Assembly: GCA_903858815.1 (NCBI GenBank)
Contig: CAIOKE010000283.1
Span: 38,471-102,470 of the forward strand
Direction: 5' to 3'
Origin: an uncultured Planctomycetaceae bacterium
GTDB lineage: Bacteria; Planctomycetota; Planctomycetia; Planctomycetales; Planctomycetaceae
Length of the DNA: 64,000 nucleotides
Part shown: positions 38,380 to 46,258 of the stretch, one piece after another
Layout of the letters: the number at the start of each line of letters is the position of its first letter
Position numbering within the stretch: position 1 is the stretch's first letter
Made by a program: the position numbers and the translations under genes
The notes under the pieces: model-generated
What the model saw: the letters and a program-made list of their open reading frames with translations, nothing else
Databases searched by the model: none
Told to the model about the DNA's origin: nothing

Positions 38380-40179
38380 ATGTCGTCGTCACCGGAATTC
38401 CAGCGGCTGGTTTCTGTTCGCTCCCTGCCCGCTGCCCGGGCCCTGGCTGCCCTGCTGCTTGCGATTCTCTCAGCCCTGATGCTGGTTGTCACTCTCATTC
38501 TTCCCGCGGTCGCGACGCTGGTCCTGCTGCTGCCTGAGTCCGCTGCTGCAACTCAGATCCTTCGCTATGCCCCGGGGTTGCAGCAGCCGCGAACGGCTGC
38601 ACTGGTTGCTATCGCCACCATCGCTTCCGCCTGGCTCCTGCACAGTCTGCTGAAAGCATTCTCGCTCTCGGTCTGCGAAACCATGGCCGCCGATACCATC
38701 ACACGACTCAGAAAGCATATCCATCGCAAAGCACTGCGACTGGAACCCGCCGATCTCACAGGCTCACATGCAGACGATGCCCCCCGAGTTTTCCATGCAT
38801 CAGCCGAGGAGCTGGAACGTCACATGACAGCATGGCTTGGCAAAGCCTGCACCGCCATTCCACAACTCGTGCTCACAATCGCTGCCGCCCTGCTACTCGC
38901 TCGCCACGTCGCCATTCAGACCGTGGTTCCGGTCATCCTGACAGCCATCCTGCTCCGCCGCGAAAAAAATCGACACCAGTCAGCGGAACAGCTGCTGGAT
39001 GATCAGGTCGAACGCAGTCGCCGACAGATGGTGCAGACTCTCGGAAAAGCCCGAATTGTCAGTGGCTTCGGCATGGAAGACCTCGAACACGCTCAGTTCG
39101 ACCTGCAGCTGACCGAGTATCGGCAGAAACGTACCGCCCTGAGGCTGCAGCAGCGACGCAGCAGACTGGCTGCATGGCTGCTGCTCACCGCCGCTGTCGG
39201 AATCCCCGCACTACTCCTCGCACTGCAGTTGTCCGCCGGCTTCTCCGTCCTCGCCTCCCTCGCCCTCCCACCACTGCTGCTGGCAATGTTCAACGCCGTT
39301 TCACAACTGGCCTCTCTGACCGATCACGCATCCGCCGGCGGCGAACTGGCCGATGAAATCACTCGTTACCTCGACCGCATTCCCAGTGTCAGTCAGGTCG
39401 CCGGAGCCAGCTTCCTGAATCCACTCAGCCGTACACTGACCTTTGATCAGATCTCATGGGAAACTGAAGACGGGCGCCGGATCCTGGATGGACTCGATCT
39501 GCGGATTACACAGGGCGAACGAGTTGCCCTGCTGTCCCTCGACAGACTCCCCGCCTGTGCACTCGCCAGCATGATCCCCAGACTGATTGATCCATTGGCA
39601 GGTCGAGTTCTGATTGATGGACGCGACATCCGCGAAGGCACCCTGGAATCACTGCGCGAAGAAGCCATCTTCGTCAGCGGGGAAGACGCAGTCTTTGACG
39701 CCACGGTCCTTGAAAACATCACCTGCGGCAGACCAGACCTCTCCAGACAGCAGGCCGTTGATGCCGCCAAACTTGTGCATGCCGATCACTTCATCCGCAG
39801 TCTGCCACGCGGCTACGAAACGGCACTCGGTGAACATGGACTGCAGCTGGATCCAGGACAACGGTTTCGACTGAGCCTCGCTCGCGCCGCTGCCAGAAAA
39901 CCCGCACTCCTCATTGTTGAGGAACCCGATGTACCCCTCGATCCGGATACCAAAGCCATGCTCGATGACGCATGGCAAAGACTCAGCGATGATCGCACGA
40001 TCCTGTTCCTGCCCTCCCGACTGTCCACCGTCAAACGCTGCACCAGAATTGTCGTAATCCACCAGGGTCAGGTGGCTGCTGACGGCACTCACGAACAACT
40101 GGTCCGCAACTCCGATATCTACAGACACTGGGAATATCAGCGTTTTCATCCGTTCCGCGACGATCGTGACTCAGCCTGA
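38380..40179 (+). CDS. Exporter-like ABC protein with a degenerate, probably inactive ATPase domain
   Basis: A 599-residue fusion of an exporter-type transmembrane domain (spans near residues 25-55, 75-95, 165-195 and 260-310) and a nucleotide-binding domain. The latter keeps the fold (DGLDLRITQGERVALL, TVLENITCGR, LSLARAAARKPALLIVEEPD) but not the chemistry. In place of Walker A it has LSLDRLPACAL; the signature reads LDPGQ rather than LSGGQ, the Q-loop glutamine is missing, and the H-loop histidine is a serine (SRLSTV). The start at ATG 38380 has CAGGAG eight bases before it. It may act as a regulatory or structural pseudo-ABC subunit. Confidence 0.85.
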   Translation: MSSSPEFQRLVSVRSLPAARALAALLLAILSALMLVVTLILPAVATLVLLLPESAAATQILRYAPGLQQPRTAALVAIATIASAWLLHSLLKAFSLSVCETMAADTITRLRKHIHRKALRLEPADLTGSHADDAPRVFHASAEELERHMTAWLGKACTAIPQLVLTIAAALLLARHVAIQTVVPVILTAILLRREKNRHQSAEQLLDDQVERSRRQMVQTLGKARIVSGFGMEDLEHAQFDLQLTEYRQKRTALRLQQRRSRLAAWLLLTAAVGIPALLLALQLSAGFSVLASLALPPLLLAMFNAVSQLASLTDHASAGGELADEITRYLDRIPSVSQVAGASFLNPLSRTLTFDQISWETEDGRRILDGLDLRITQGERVALLSLDRLPACALASMIPRLIDPLAGRVLIDGRDIREGTLESLREEAIFVSGEDAVFDATVLENITCGRPDLSRQQAVDAAKLVHADHFIRSLPRGYETALGEHGLQLDPGQRFRLSLARAAARKPALLIVEEPDVPLDPDTKAMLDDAWQRLSDDRTILFLPSRLSTVKRCTRIVVIHQGQVAADGTHEQLVRNSDIYRHWEYQRFHPFRDDRDSA

Positions 40180-40236
40180 AAACGGACCGCCGAACCCTGC
40201 CAAAGGCGAATTCCCTGTCGCCACACACGTACCTGC

Positions 40237-40434
40237 TCAACCCCTCCCCCACGGCAACCCTCGCAGAATTCGCTCCCAGCCACAGTAGTCCGCCACACCG
40301 GAAAAAATCAGCGAACAACCCATCAGCACACTCAGTACCAGACCAGCACCGCTCACGGCCGGAATCTGAGCCAGCAAACCTCCAGCCAGTGTCAGCAGAC
40401 CATTGGCAACCAGTGCCTGTCGCCTGACATTCAT
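40237..40434 (-). CDS. DUF2892-like small membrane protein
   Basis: A 65-residue protein with two hydrophobic spans (LTLAGGLLAQIPAVSGAGLV and VLMGCSLIFSG) and a short tail. The pattern, ending with a cysteine-containing segment before an aromatic and basic tail, resembles the DUF2892 (YgaP-like) membrane family. Its start codon overlaps the stop of the Tm-1-like gene in ATGA form, so translation is probably coupled. Role unknown. Confidence 0.7.
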   Translation of the reverse strand: MNVRRQALVANGLLTLAGGLLAQIPAVSGAGLVLSVLMGCSLIFSGVADYCGWERILRGLPWGRG

Positions 40435-41654
40435 GATATCCCAGCTCCTGCAAGTCTCAGATTCTTCAGCAACTCCTCAACACACGCCCCGGCAAACTCC
40501 GGCGAATTGATCCCACTATCCACATCACGCACCCGCACTCCCGGTCGCAGCGAGTTCGCCAGCGAGTTGAACAGCGTCGCATCCGCTTCAGCATCATGAA
40601 AAGGTCCGCCCGCAGCACTGATCACACTGATACCCCGCAGCGGCAGCAGCACTGTGATCGGACCAGTCGACGCATTGATCCGCTCAGCCAGCATCAGCCC
40701 CAGTTGCCGACACTCCTCGGCCGTCGTTCGCATCAGGGTCACCTGTGGATTATGAACGTAGAAATTTCTCCCGGAATACCTCTGAGGAATCGTCTCGGGA
40801 GGACCAAAATTGACCATGTCAAGACATCCCGGAGTCACAATCGTCGGCACACCACACCGCGCAGCAGCACGCCCGCGATCCGGACCAGCAGACAACACTC
40901 CACCCAACAGCTCATCCGCCAGCTCTGTCGTCGTTATGTCCAGCACACCCGAAACCAGACCACTCTCAATCAATGACTCCATCGTCCGGCCACCTGTCCC
41001 ATTCGCATGGAACACCAGCACCTCATAGCCCGCCTGCTCCAGCAGCGGTACCGCTGCATTGATACAGCCCGTCGTGTTGCCAAACATGCTGGCCACAATC
41101 ACCGGCCGATCCACGCTGCTGCAGGGCTTCACGGACACCATCCCGCAGATAGCCCCGGCAGCACGCGACAGCACAACGCGGGAGATCCGATTCAATCCCG
41201 CCACATCCACCACCGCAGGCATCATCGTGATATCCTGAGTCCCGACGTAGTGGGCGATATTGCCTCCAGCCATCGTGCTGACGATCAGACGAGGAAAGCC
41301 AATTGGCAACGCCCGCATCCCCGCAGACGCAATCGCCGTACCACTGCTGCCTCCCAGCGAAATGACCCCAACCAGATCATGCTGCTCACACAGAATCGGC
41401 AGAAAAACCCCGGCAGCAGCAGCCATCGCTGATACACTGGCCCCGCGATCCCGCTGACTCAGAACTGCCGCAGGATCCAGGCCTGCAGCCGCCAGTGCTG
41501 CCTCCCGAGTAATGTTCGGAATCACCGCCGGCTCCGACAATGTCCCTGCATCAATCAGAACAGGCTCATGACCCAGCAATCGAATCTGTTCCGCCACAAA
41601 CAGATGCTCCACACCCTTGCTGTCCAGAGTCCCGAAGACCGCAATCCTCGCCAT
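40431..41654 (-). CDS. Tm-1-like / UPF0261 family protein
   Basis: A 407-residue protein matching the UPF0261 family, related to the tomato viral-resistance protein Tm-1. It starts MARIAVFGTLDSKGVEHLF and has SLGGSSGTAIASAGMRALPIGFP and TPGCLDMVNFG, all typical. The fold has two Rossmann-like halves; Tm-1 itself binds ATP, but the bacterial function is unknown, and the proteins are often near dehydrogenase or TIM-barrel genes. The start overlaps the stop of the FG-GAP gene by one base (TGATG). The DUF2892-like gene follows in an ATGA overlap. No signal peptide is present. Confidence 0.9.
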   Translation of the reverse strand: MARIAVFGTLDSKGVEHLFVAEQIRLLGHEPVLIDAGTLSEPAVIPNITREAALAAAGLDPAAVLSQRDRGASVSAMAAAAGVFLPILCEQHDLVGVISLGGSSGTAIASAGMRALPIGFPRLIVSTMAGGNIAHYVGTQDITMMPAVVDVAGLNRISRVVLSRAAGAICGMVSVKPCSSVDRPVIVASMFGNTTGCINAAVPLLEQAGYEVLVFHANGTGGRTMESLIESGLVSGVLDITTTELADELLGGVLSAGPDRGRAAARCGVPTIVTPGCLDMVNFGPPETIPQRYSGRNFYVHNPQVTLMRTTAEECRQLGLMLAERINASTGPITVLLPLRGISVISAAGGPFHDAEADATLFNSLANSLRPGVRVRDVDSGINSPEFAGACVEELLKNLRLAGAGIS

Positions 41655-43654
41655 CAGCGCGTCCCCCGCACACGGCCGTTCCTCAGAAAATAAAATCGCC
41701 CGTCTTCGGCACCACCCAGAAAATCCGGAACCCCGTCTCCGTCAAAATCCACTGTCGTCGGACTCACGTCATGCCCTTCGATATTGCGTTTCGCCAGAGC
41801 TCCAGATGGTTCCATCACCCACGTGTCACCCCGCTGCTCAGTACAACGCAGCAGATCCGCGTTCGCCGAATTCAGCAGAAAATCCAGCAAACCGTCACCG
41901 TCCCAGTCCACCGCACAAAGTTTCCGACGACCACTGCGACCACCCACACCCGCCGTCAGACGAATGGGCTGCCCCTGCCCATCCACAAACGCACGCCGCG
42001 GTGCTCGCAACAGCAACTGATCATCACGACGCTCACGCTCAAACAGCGCCAGATAGCCCTCATGATCCAGCATCACCAGATCCAGCAGCCCGTCACGATT
42101 CATGTCCACAACAACCGGCGTTGTCCTCCACTGAGTCAACAGGCCCGCACCCTCCGGTCGCAGCCAGCCCCAGGACAACACTGGCTGAGCTCCCTGCCAC
42201 TCCACCTCAATCGGCCGAGATTCCGAAAATCGTGGCTCACTTCGAGTCCCCTCGTTACGCAGCCAGCTCACACGACCCAGAATCGAATTGTACACAATGT
42301 CAGGCAGACCATCAGCATCCCAGTCCGCCACATTCAAAGTCGTATAACCCCACTTCGCCTCAGCCGGCCCCTGAATACTGCCGTTCACTCCAGCCTGCAC
42401 ACGAAATACTCGCTCGCCAACCACCAAACGCTCACCAGCAGACCAACGCGGCGATGCCACACCTCGACCACTCAGGTTCCGAAAAATCTCGATATACCCC
42501 GCTGTATTGCCGGACACAAGATCCATGTCTCCGTCCCCATCCCAGTCAACTCCCGTCGGTGTCGCCAACGCTCCACTCTTCAACGTCTCCGCCTGCTGCC
42601 GGAAATACACCGGATCACGAAACACCGGCGCTCCCTTCGCAGCAGAACGCGTGACATTCTCCAGTAACGCCACTCGACCATCCTCATCACCCGTCACCAG
42701 ATCCACGTCCCCATCCAGATCCCAGTCAATCGCCACCGGAACGATCATCTGCAGATCCATCACCAGTTGCCCGCCACTCTCCGATATCAGACGCACGCCC
42801 TCCCCATAACGCGGCTCCTGACGACTACCCTGATTCTCAAACCACGTCAGACCATCCAGAAACTCACCGCAGATCAGATCCAGATCGCCGTCTCCGTCAA
42901 AGTCTTCAAAATTCGGTGAAGGACAACCAAAGACATCCAGATCCCGGCCGGCAGACTGCACTCGAAATGGCTGACCATACACAGGTACGGCCGCACTACC
43001 CGTATTCAGGAAAACATACACCCAGCCATGCAACGGACCATTCAGCCACCTGCCAGCCGCATCCCACGCATCATCCCAGCCGTAAAAACTCCAGTCCTCA
43101 ATCCCCACCACAAGATCCGTCAGCCCGTCACCGTTGTAGTCCGAATAACGCCACTGGTTGTGACGAACACGCGGGCCCTTCGGCTGACGACCCTCGGGCT
43201 TGTGAAATCCCACGTCCACCAACAGCTTCTCACGCTGCTCAAGGCCATGCCCGAAAACATCAACATATTCATATCCCGGCGACAGCACATGAACCCGACC
43301 AGCGACGTAACTGGGCATCACGTAATGCACTGTCCTGCCCAGAAATCGACCCGGCCGAAACACCGGAAAACGCACCTCCGATGTCCTGCCACTCACGTTC
43401 TCGAAAAACCACAGTCCATTCGACGGCTTGTCCGGACAGGAAACCACCAGATCCAGATCACCATCAGCATCCGCATCCATCGGCAGAGGCCACGCCCACA
43501 GCCCAACCCCCAGGTCCACCTCCAGACCCGCATGATTGTACCGCAACTGCTGAAGCTCGTCCTGAGCTGCAGCAGAAACCAACAGCCCAGCCCAGAAACA
43601 CAGGATACATAGGGAAAAAAACGCGTTTTTTACGACGTAACCAAAGCTCCACAT
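41654..43654 (-). CDS. Secreted FG-GAP/VCBS repeat protein
   Basis: A protein of about 666 residues with a signal peptide (core AFFSLCILCFWAGLLVSAA, cleavage near AQD). At least nine calcium-binding-type repeats are visible, each with a D-x-D-x-D-G-x-x-D motif: DADADGDLDLVV, DYNGDGLTDLVV, DFDGDGDLDLIC, DWDLDGDVDLVT, DWDGDGDMDLVS, DWDADGLPDIVY, DMNRDGLLDLVM, DWDGDGLLDFLL and DFDGDGVPDFLG. Together they suggest an FG-GAP/VCBS propeller on the cell surface. The frame is open to 43711; I start at 43654 to give a normal signal peptide. It ends one base into the Tm-1-like gene. Ligand unknown. Confidence 0.88.
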   Translation of the reverse strand: MWSFGYVVKNAFFSLCILCFWAGLLVSAAAQDELQQLRYNHAGLEVDLGVGLWAWPLPMDADADGDLDLVVSCPDKPSNGLWFFENVSGRTSEVRFPVFRPGRFLGRTVHYVMPSYVAGRVHVLSPGYEYVDVFGHGLEQREKLLVDVGFHKPEGRQPKGPRVRHNQWRYSDYNGDGLTDLVVGIEDWSFYGWDDAWDAAGRWLNGPLHGWVYVFLNTGSAAVPVYGQPFRVQSAGRDLDVFGCPSPNFEDFDGDGDLDLICGEFLDGLTWFENQGSRQEPRYGEGVRLISESGGQLVMDLQMIVPVAIDWDLDGDVDLVTGDEDGRVALLENVTRSAAKGAPVFRDPVYFRQQAETLKSGALATPTGVDWDGDGDMDLVSGNTAGYIEIFRNLSGRGVASPRWSAGERLVVGERVFRVQAGVNGSIQGPAEAKWGYTTLNVADWDADGLPDIVYNSILGRVSWLRNEGTRSEPRFSESRPIEVEWQGAQPVLSWGWLRPEGAGLLTQWRTTPVVVDMNRDGLLDLVMLDHEGYLALFERERRDDQLLLRAPRRAFVDGQGQPIRLTAGVGGRSGRRKLCAVDWDGDGLLDFLLNSANADLLRCTEQRGDTWVMEPSGALAKRNIEGHDVSPTTVDFDGDGVPDFLGGAEDGRFYFLRNGRVRGTR

Positions 43655-44030
43655 GCAGCATCTTCCCACAAAAACATCACCTCGAACCACACCCCCACCA
43701 ACCTTCCACACTCACCCAGCAACAAAAAAAACAGAGTTTTAACGACATTTTGAGCACCGTCAGAGTCGCCATGAAAATGGTAAAATACCCATTCAAGCCA
43801 TGTTCTTCCGGTTCTCGCAGATGATTTCCCGCATCCTCCAATTGCAGGAAGCGTCAGAAAACCGCAAAAAAGCACGGAAATCGAGATTTTCTGAGATTCG
43901 ATGGATTGACACGCCGAAACGAGGGCAGTCTACTTCCGAGCAAAAATGCAGCGGGATTCATCCGAATCCAAAGCGTTCACTCCATTCAGTTGTTTTTGCA
44001 ATTCCAGATCAGAACCGGGAGATTCCGAGA
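43655..44030. other. Intergenic region between divergent genes
   Basis: About 376 bases between the FG-GAP gene (-) and the HU-like gene (+). AT-rich near 43720-43880. It holds the HU promoter at 43906-43934. No gene is seen in it. Confidence 0.7.
43906..43934 (+). promoter_or_regulatory. Sigma70-like promoter of the HU-like gene
   Basis: TTGACA, 17 bases, TCTACT. The -35 box is a perfect match and the -10 matches at four of six positions. It predicts a start near 43941 and a leader of about 90 bases before the ATG at 44031. Confidence 0.65.
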
Positions 44031-44351
44031 ATGGCCAAGAAAGCAGTCAAGCCGAAGTCGATTTCCAAGTCCGAAATCCTGAACTCACTGGCCGAGAAAA
44101 CCGGCAATAGCCGCAAGGAAGCCGGTGCCCTTCTCGAAGCTCTCGAAGCTGTGATCACCGAAAATGTGGCCAAGGGCCCAGGCATCTTCACACTGCCAGG
44201 CCTCGTCAAGATCTATGTCCACACCAAGCCAGCCACCAAGGAACGTACCGGAACCAATCCGCGAACCGGTGAACCCATCACCTACGCTCCGAAGCCGGCT
44301 CGCAAGATGGTCAAGGTCAAGGCCCTCAAAAAGCTGAAAGACCTCATCTGA
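44031..44351 (+). CDS. HU/IHF-family DNA-binding protein
   Basis: A 106-residue nucleoid protein of the HU/IHF fold. SKSEILNSLAEKTGNSRKEAGALLEAL is the usual N-terminal helical pair, and GIFTLPGLVKIYVHTKPA with NPRTGEPITYAPKPA forms the beta arm and its tip. The first 10 residues (MAKKAVKPKS) and the last 15 (MVKVKALKKLKDLI) are lysine-rich extensions beyond a minimal HU. It should bind and bend DNA. The ATG at 44031 is the natural start. It has its own promoter, and two hairpins follow it. Confidence 0.9.
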   Translation: MAKKAVKPKSISKSEILNSLAEKTGNSRKEAGALLEALEAVITENVAKGPGIFTLPGLVKIYVHTKPATKERTGTNPRTGEPITYAPKPARKMVKVKALKKLKDLI

Positions 44352-44370
44352 CACCGATGAACTGACGTTC

Positions 44371-44395
44371 AGGCACGTGGCCCAAGTCACGTGCC
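44371..44395 (+). terminator. Hairpin downstream of the HU-like gene
   Basis: A nine-base-pair stem AGGCACGTG/CACGTGCCT with the loop GCCCAAG(T), about 20 bases after the stop codon. The tail GTTCGTATTTCC is only moderately T-rich. Confidence 0.5.
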
Positions 44396-44418
44396 TGTTC
44401 GTATTTCCGGACTGTCTT

Positions 44419-44439
44419 AACCGGCAGCTTTTGCCGGTT
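44419..44439 (+). terminator. Second hairpin, just before the csrA promoter
   Basis: An eight-base-pair stem AACCGGCA/TGCCGGTT with loop GCTTT, followed by ATCTTCTT. Together with the preceding hairpin it should isolate the HU transcript from csrA. Confidence 0.55.
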
Positions 44440-44445
44440 ATCTTC

Positions 44446-44474
44446 TTGACTGCATCCAGTCACCCACCTACGAT
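44446..44474 (+). promoter_or_regulatory. Sigma70-like promoter of csrA
   Basis: TTGACT, 17 bases, TACGAT. It lies seven bases after the hairpin, predicts a start near 44481 and leaves a leader of about 70 bases with a strong ribosome site. Confidence 0.65.
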
Positions 44475-44552
44475 TTCTGGTGACACGCGAAAGAAACCCA
44501 GCGATTGGGCCGGTTTTCTTTTCGTTTGATCAGCTCGCAAGGGGGAATTCTC

Positions 44553-44777
44553 ATGCTGGTGCTCTCAAGGAAGGAAGACCAGTGCATCCGAATTAACGAG
44601 AACATCGTCATTCGGGTGGTACAGATTCGTGGTGATCGTGTTCGCATCGGTATCGAAGCACCTCGTGATGTCACGGTACATCGCGAAGAAGTGTTGCAGA
44701 CGCTGTTGCAGGAAAAACTCAAGTTCGTCGTATCCAGTTCCGAAGAATCCAGCCAGACTCTCGAAGCGCTGAATTGA
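44553..44777 (+). CDS. csrA: Carbon storage regulator CsrA
   Basis: A 74-residue protein beginning MLVLSRKEDQCIRIN and containing GDRVRIGIEAPRDVTVHREEV, both diagnostic of CsrA. CsrA is a small dimeric protein that binds GGA motifs in mRNA leaders to change translation or stability; here also in flagellar or envelope control in other phyla. The start at ATG 44553 has a GGGGGA ribosome site seven bases upstream. The C-terminal 12 residues (SSSEESSQTLEALN) are an acidic tail. tRNA-Glu follows after 36 bases, with no terminator between them. Confidence 0.96.
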   Translation: MLVLSRKEDQCIRINENIVIRVVQIRGDRVRIGIEAPRDVTVHREEVLQTLLQEKLKFVVSSSEESSQTLEALN

Positions 44778-44813
44778 TTTCGCTGCGGTTCGTGGTCTAA
44801 TGTCGCTCCAAGC

Positions 44814-44888
44814 GGCCCCATCGTCTAGTTAGGTCCAGGACATCGGATTTTCATTCCGGTAACAGGGGTTCAAATCCCCTTGGGGTCA
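44814..44888 (+). tRNA. tRNA-Glu(TTC)
   Basis: A cloverleaf with a seven-base-pair acceptor (GGCCCCA with TGGGGTC, one G-T pair). The anticodon stem is TCGGA/TCCGG and the loop TTTTCAT has anticodon TTC at 44850-44852. The T-loop is GTTCAAATC, closed by a stem of five G and C bases. The D-arm carries GTCTAGTTAGGTCC. The 3' CCA is not encoded; the discriminator is A at 44888. It reads GAA and, by wobble, GAG. It sits 36 bases after csrA. Confidence 0.95.
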
Positions 44889-44891
44889 ATG

Positions 44892-44920
44892 CCTCGGTCT
44901 TTTCGGCCGAGGTTTTTTTT
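44892..44920 (+). terminator. Intrinsic terminator after tRNA-Glu
   Basis: A six-base-pair stem CCTCGG/CCGAGG with a nine-base loop followed by eight T residues, starting four bases after the tRNA. A textbook rho-independent terminator; it should end a csrA-tRNA transcript. Confidence 0.88.
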
Positions 44921-45079
44921 CGCGCACACAGTCGGCCTCTTCCCTTGCATGCTGTCCCAGCATTCCGGAAAGTACCGTGTGTTTGCTTGCCTGCTCAGTG
45001 AACATCTCCATAAATTGCCATAGCCTGTATTCGCTGCAAGTCCGCCGCATCTGCATCGCAGGTCAGGACAGTTCTGATC

Positions 45080-45083
45080 GGAG
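45080..45083 (+). promoter_or_regulatory. GGAG ribosome site that supports a TTG start
   Basis: GGAG lies six bases before the TTG at 45090. The nearest in-frame ATG (45144) would delete the first 18 residues, so the site decides the start of the sigma-factor gene. Confidence 0.5.
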
Positions 45084-45089
45084 CCGGTT

Positions 45090-45695
45090 TTGGTCTCCCA
45101 GTCCATCAGGAATCAATACCTCGCCGACCCGGACGTTCAGCTAATGCTGAAAGTCTCCGCGGGTGACAACGCAGCCTTCGAAGACCTTGTACTCAGATAC
45201 CAGGATCGACTGGTTGGGTTTTTCTTCCACCTCGTTCACGACAGGCCCGCCTCAGAAGACCTCGCGCAGGAAGCCTTCCTCCGCATCTTTCGATCGCGTG
45301 ACCGTTACGAACCCACTGCACGCTTCTCGACGTGGCTCTTTCGAATCGCACATAACCTCGCCAGCAACCATCGCCGCGGCAAAATCAAACGTCGCGAACT
45401 CTCGTTGGCATCCCAGTCAGGCAGCCACGAACAACTGCCGGCAGAAACCAGCTTCGCTGAAAAGTCCGGCCTCATGCCATCGCGACAACTGGATTCACTC
45501 GAATTGCGCGAACTTGTACGCTCAGCCATCGATGAACTCAGTGACCGACAGAAAACCGCTGTCGTCCTGCACAAGTTCGAAGATATGAGCTACGAGGAGA
45601 TCGGTGAAGTGATGGGGCTCGGCACCGTAGCCGTCAAATCGCTGCTCTCCAGAGCTCGCATTCACCTGAAGGAAGCACTGGAAAAATTCTCCTGA
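45090..45695 (+). CDS. RNA polymerase sigma factor, ECF type
   Basis: A 201-residue sigma factor of the extracytoplasmic-function group. Region 2 (about residues 25-95) contains DLAQEAFLRIFRSRDRYEP and the FSTWLFRIAHNLASNHRRG helix that opens the -10 element; region 4 (about 140-198) ends with the DNA-binding helix-turn-helix MSYEEIGEVMGLGTVAVKSLLSRAR. The linker is short and acidic. The proposed TTG start is supported by the GGAG ribosome site. An anti-sigma-like protein follows after 11 bases and a third gene overlaps that one, so the three form a cassette. Target promoters are unknown. Confidence 0.9.
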   Translation: MVSQSIRNQYLADPDVQLMLKVSAGDNAAFEDLVLRYQDRLVGFFFHLVHDRPASEDLAQEAFLRIFRSRDRYEPTARFSTWLFRIAHNLASNHRRGKIKRRELSLASQSGSHEQLPAETSFAEKSGLMPSRQLDSLELRELVRSAIDELSDRQKTAVVLHKFEDMSYEEIGEVMGLGTVAVKSLLSRARIHLKEALEKFS

Positions 45696-45706
45696 AAGAC
45701 GGTCTG

Positions 45707-46258
45707 ATGAACAGTGCCAACCCTGAATCTGAATCTGACGACCCGGATCTGCACGAAACAGACCCGCGCCTCACAGAACTCGTCGCTTACCTCGATGGGG
45801 AACTGTCGGCCGAAGAATCTGAACGCGTCGAAAAGGAACTCGCAGCACAGCCCGCTCTCCGCCGCAACGCTGATGGACTCGATCGTACCTGGCAGATGCT
45901 CAATGCCCTCGAAGACGCCGGAGCCAGCGGGGAATTCACAAAACGCACCCTCGCTTCAATTCGCACCGTTTCAACACCCGAAGCTCAGCTCACTCAGCCA
46001 TCACTGCAGAACTCTCGAATCCAGACAGTACTCGCTATCGCTGTCCCTGCCCTGCTCTGCACCGCTGTTGGCTTCATCGGCACGGCAATCGGCCTGAATC
46101 TGGCCCGTAATGCCCCCGCCGCCACCCCGCAGGATCGACAACTCCTGCAGAACTTCGACCTGCTGCAGAATTACCAGAACATGCGGCAGATTCCGGACGC
46201 TCAGTTCCTGCAACAACTGGCCAACACCGAATCATCCACTGCTGGAACTCAGCCATGA
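45707..46258 (+). CDS. Anti-sigma-like membrane protein without the zinc motif
   Basis: A 183-residue protein directly downstream of the ECF sigma gene. Residues about 25-70 (RLTELVAYLDGELSAEESERVEKEL...) have the helical anti-sigma domain pattern, but the HxxxCxxC zinc motif of the usual zf-HC2 domain is missing. A single membrane span lies at about 104-132 (VLAIAVPALLCTAVGFIG), and a Gln/Asn-rich periplasmic tail follows. It probably holds the sigma factor at the membrane and releases it on a signal. The third gene starts in an ATGA overlap with its stop. The assignment rests on position and domain pattern. Confidence 0.75.
   Translation: MNSANPESESDDPDLHETDPRLTELVAYLDGELSAEESERVEKELAAQPALRRNADGLDRTWQMLNALEDAGASGEFTKRTLASIRTVSTPEAQLTQPSLQNSRIQTVLAIAVPALLCTAVGFIGTAIGLNLARNAPAATPQDRQLLQNFDLLQNYQNMRQIPDAQFLQQLANTESSTAGTQP

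Noticed and set aside
41540..42667. Two long plus-strand frames (375 and 345 codons) opposite the Tm-1-like and FG-GAP genes
   Set aside because: Both are His/Pro/Arg-rich shadows of the repeat-rich minus-strand genes.
45006..45014. A -10-like CATAAA upstream of the sigma-factor gene
   Set aside because: Its spacing to the nearest TTGCTT (20 bases) is too long for a sigma70 promoter.
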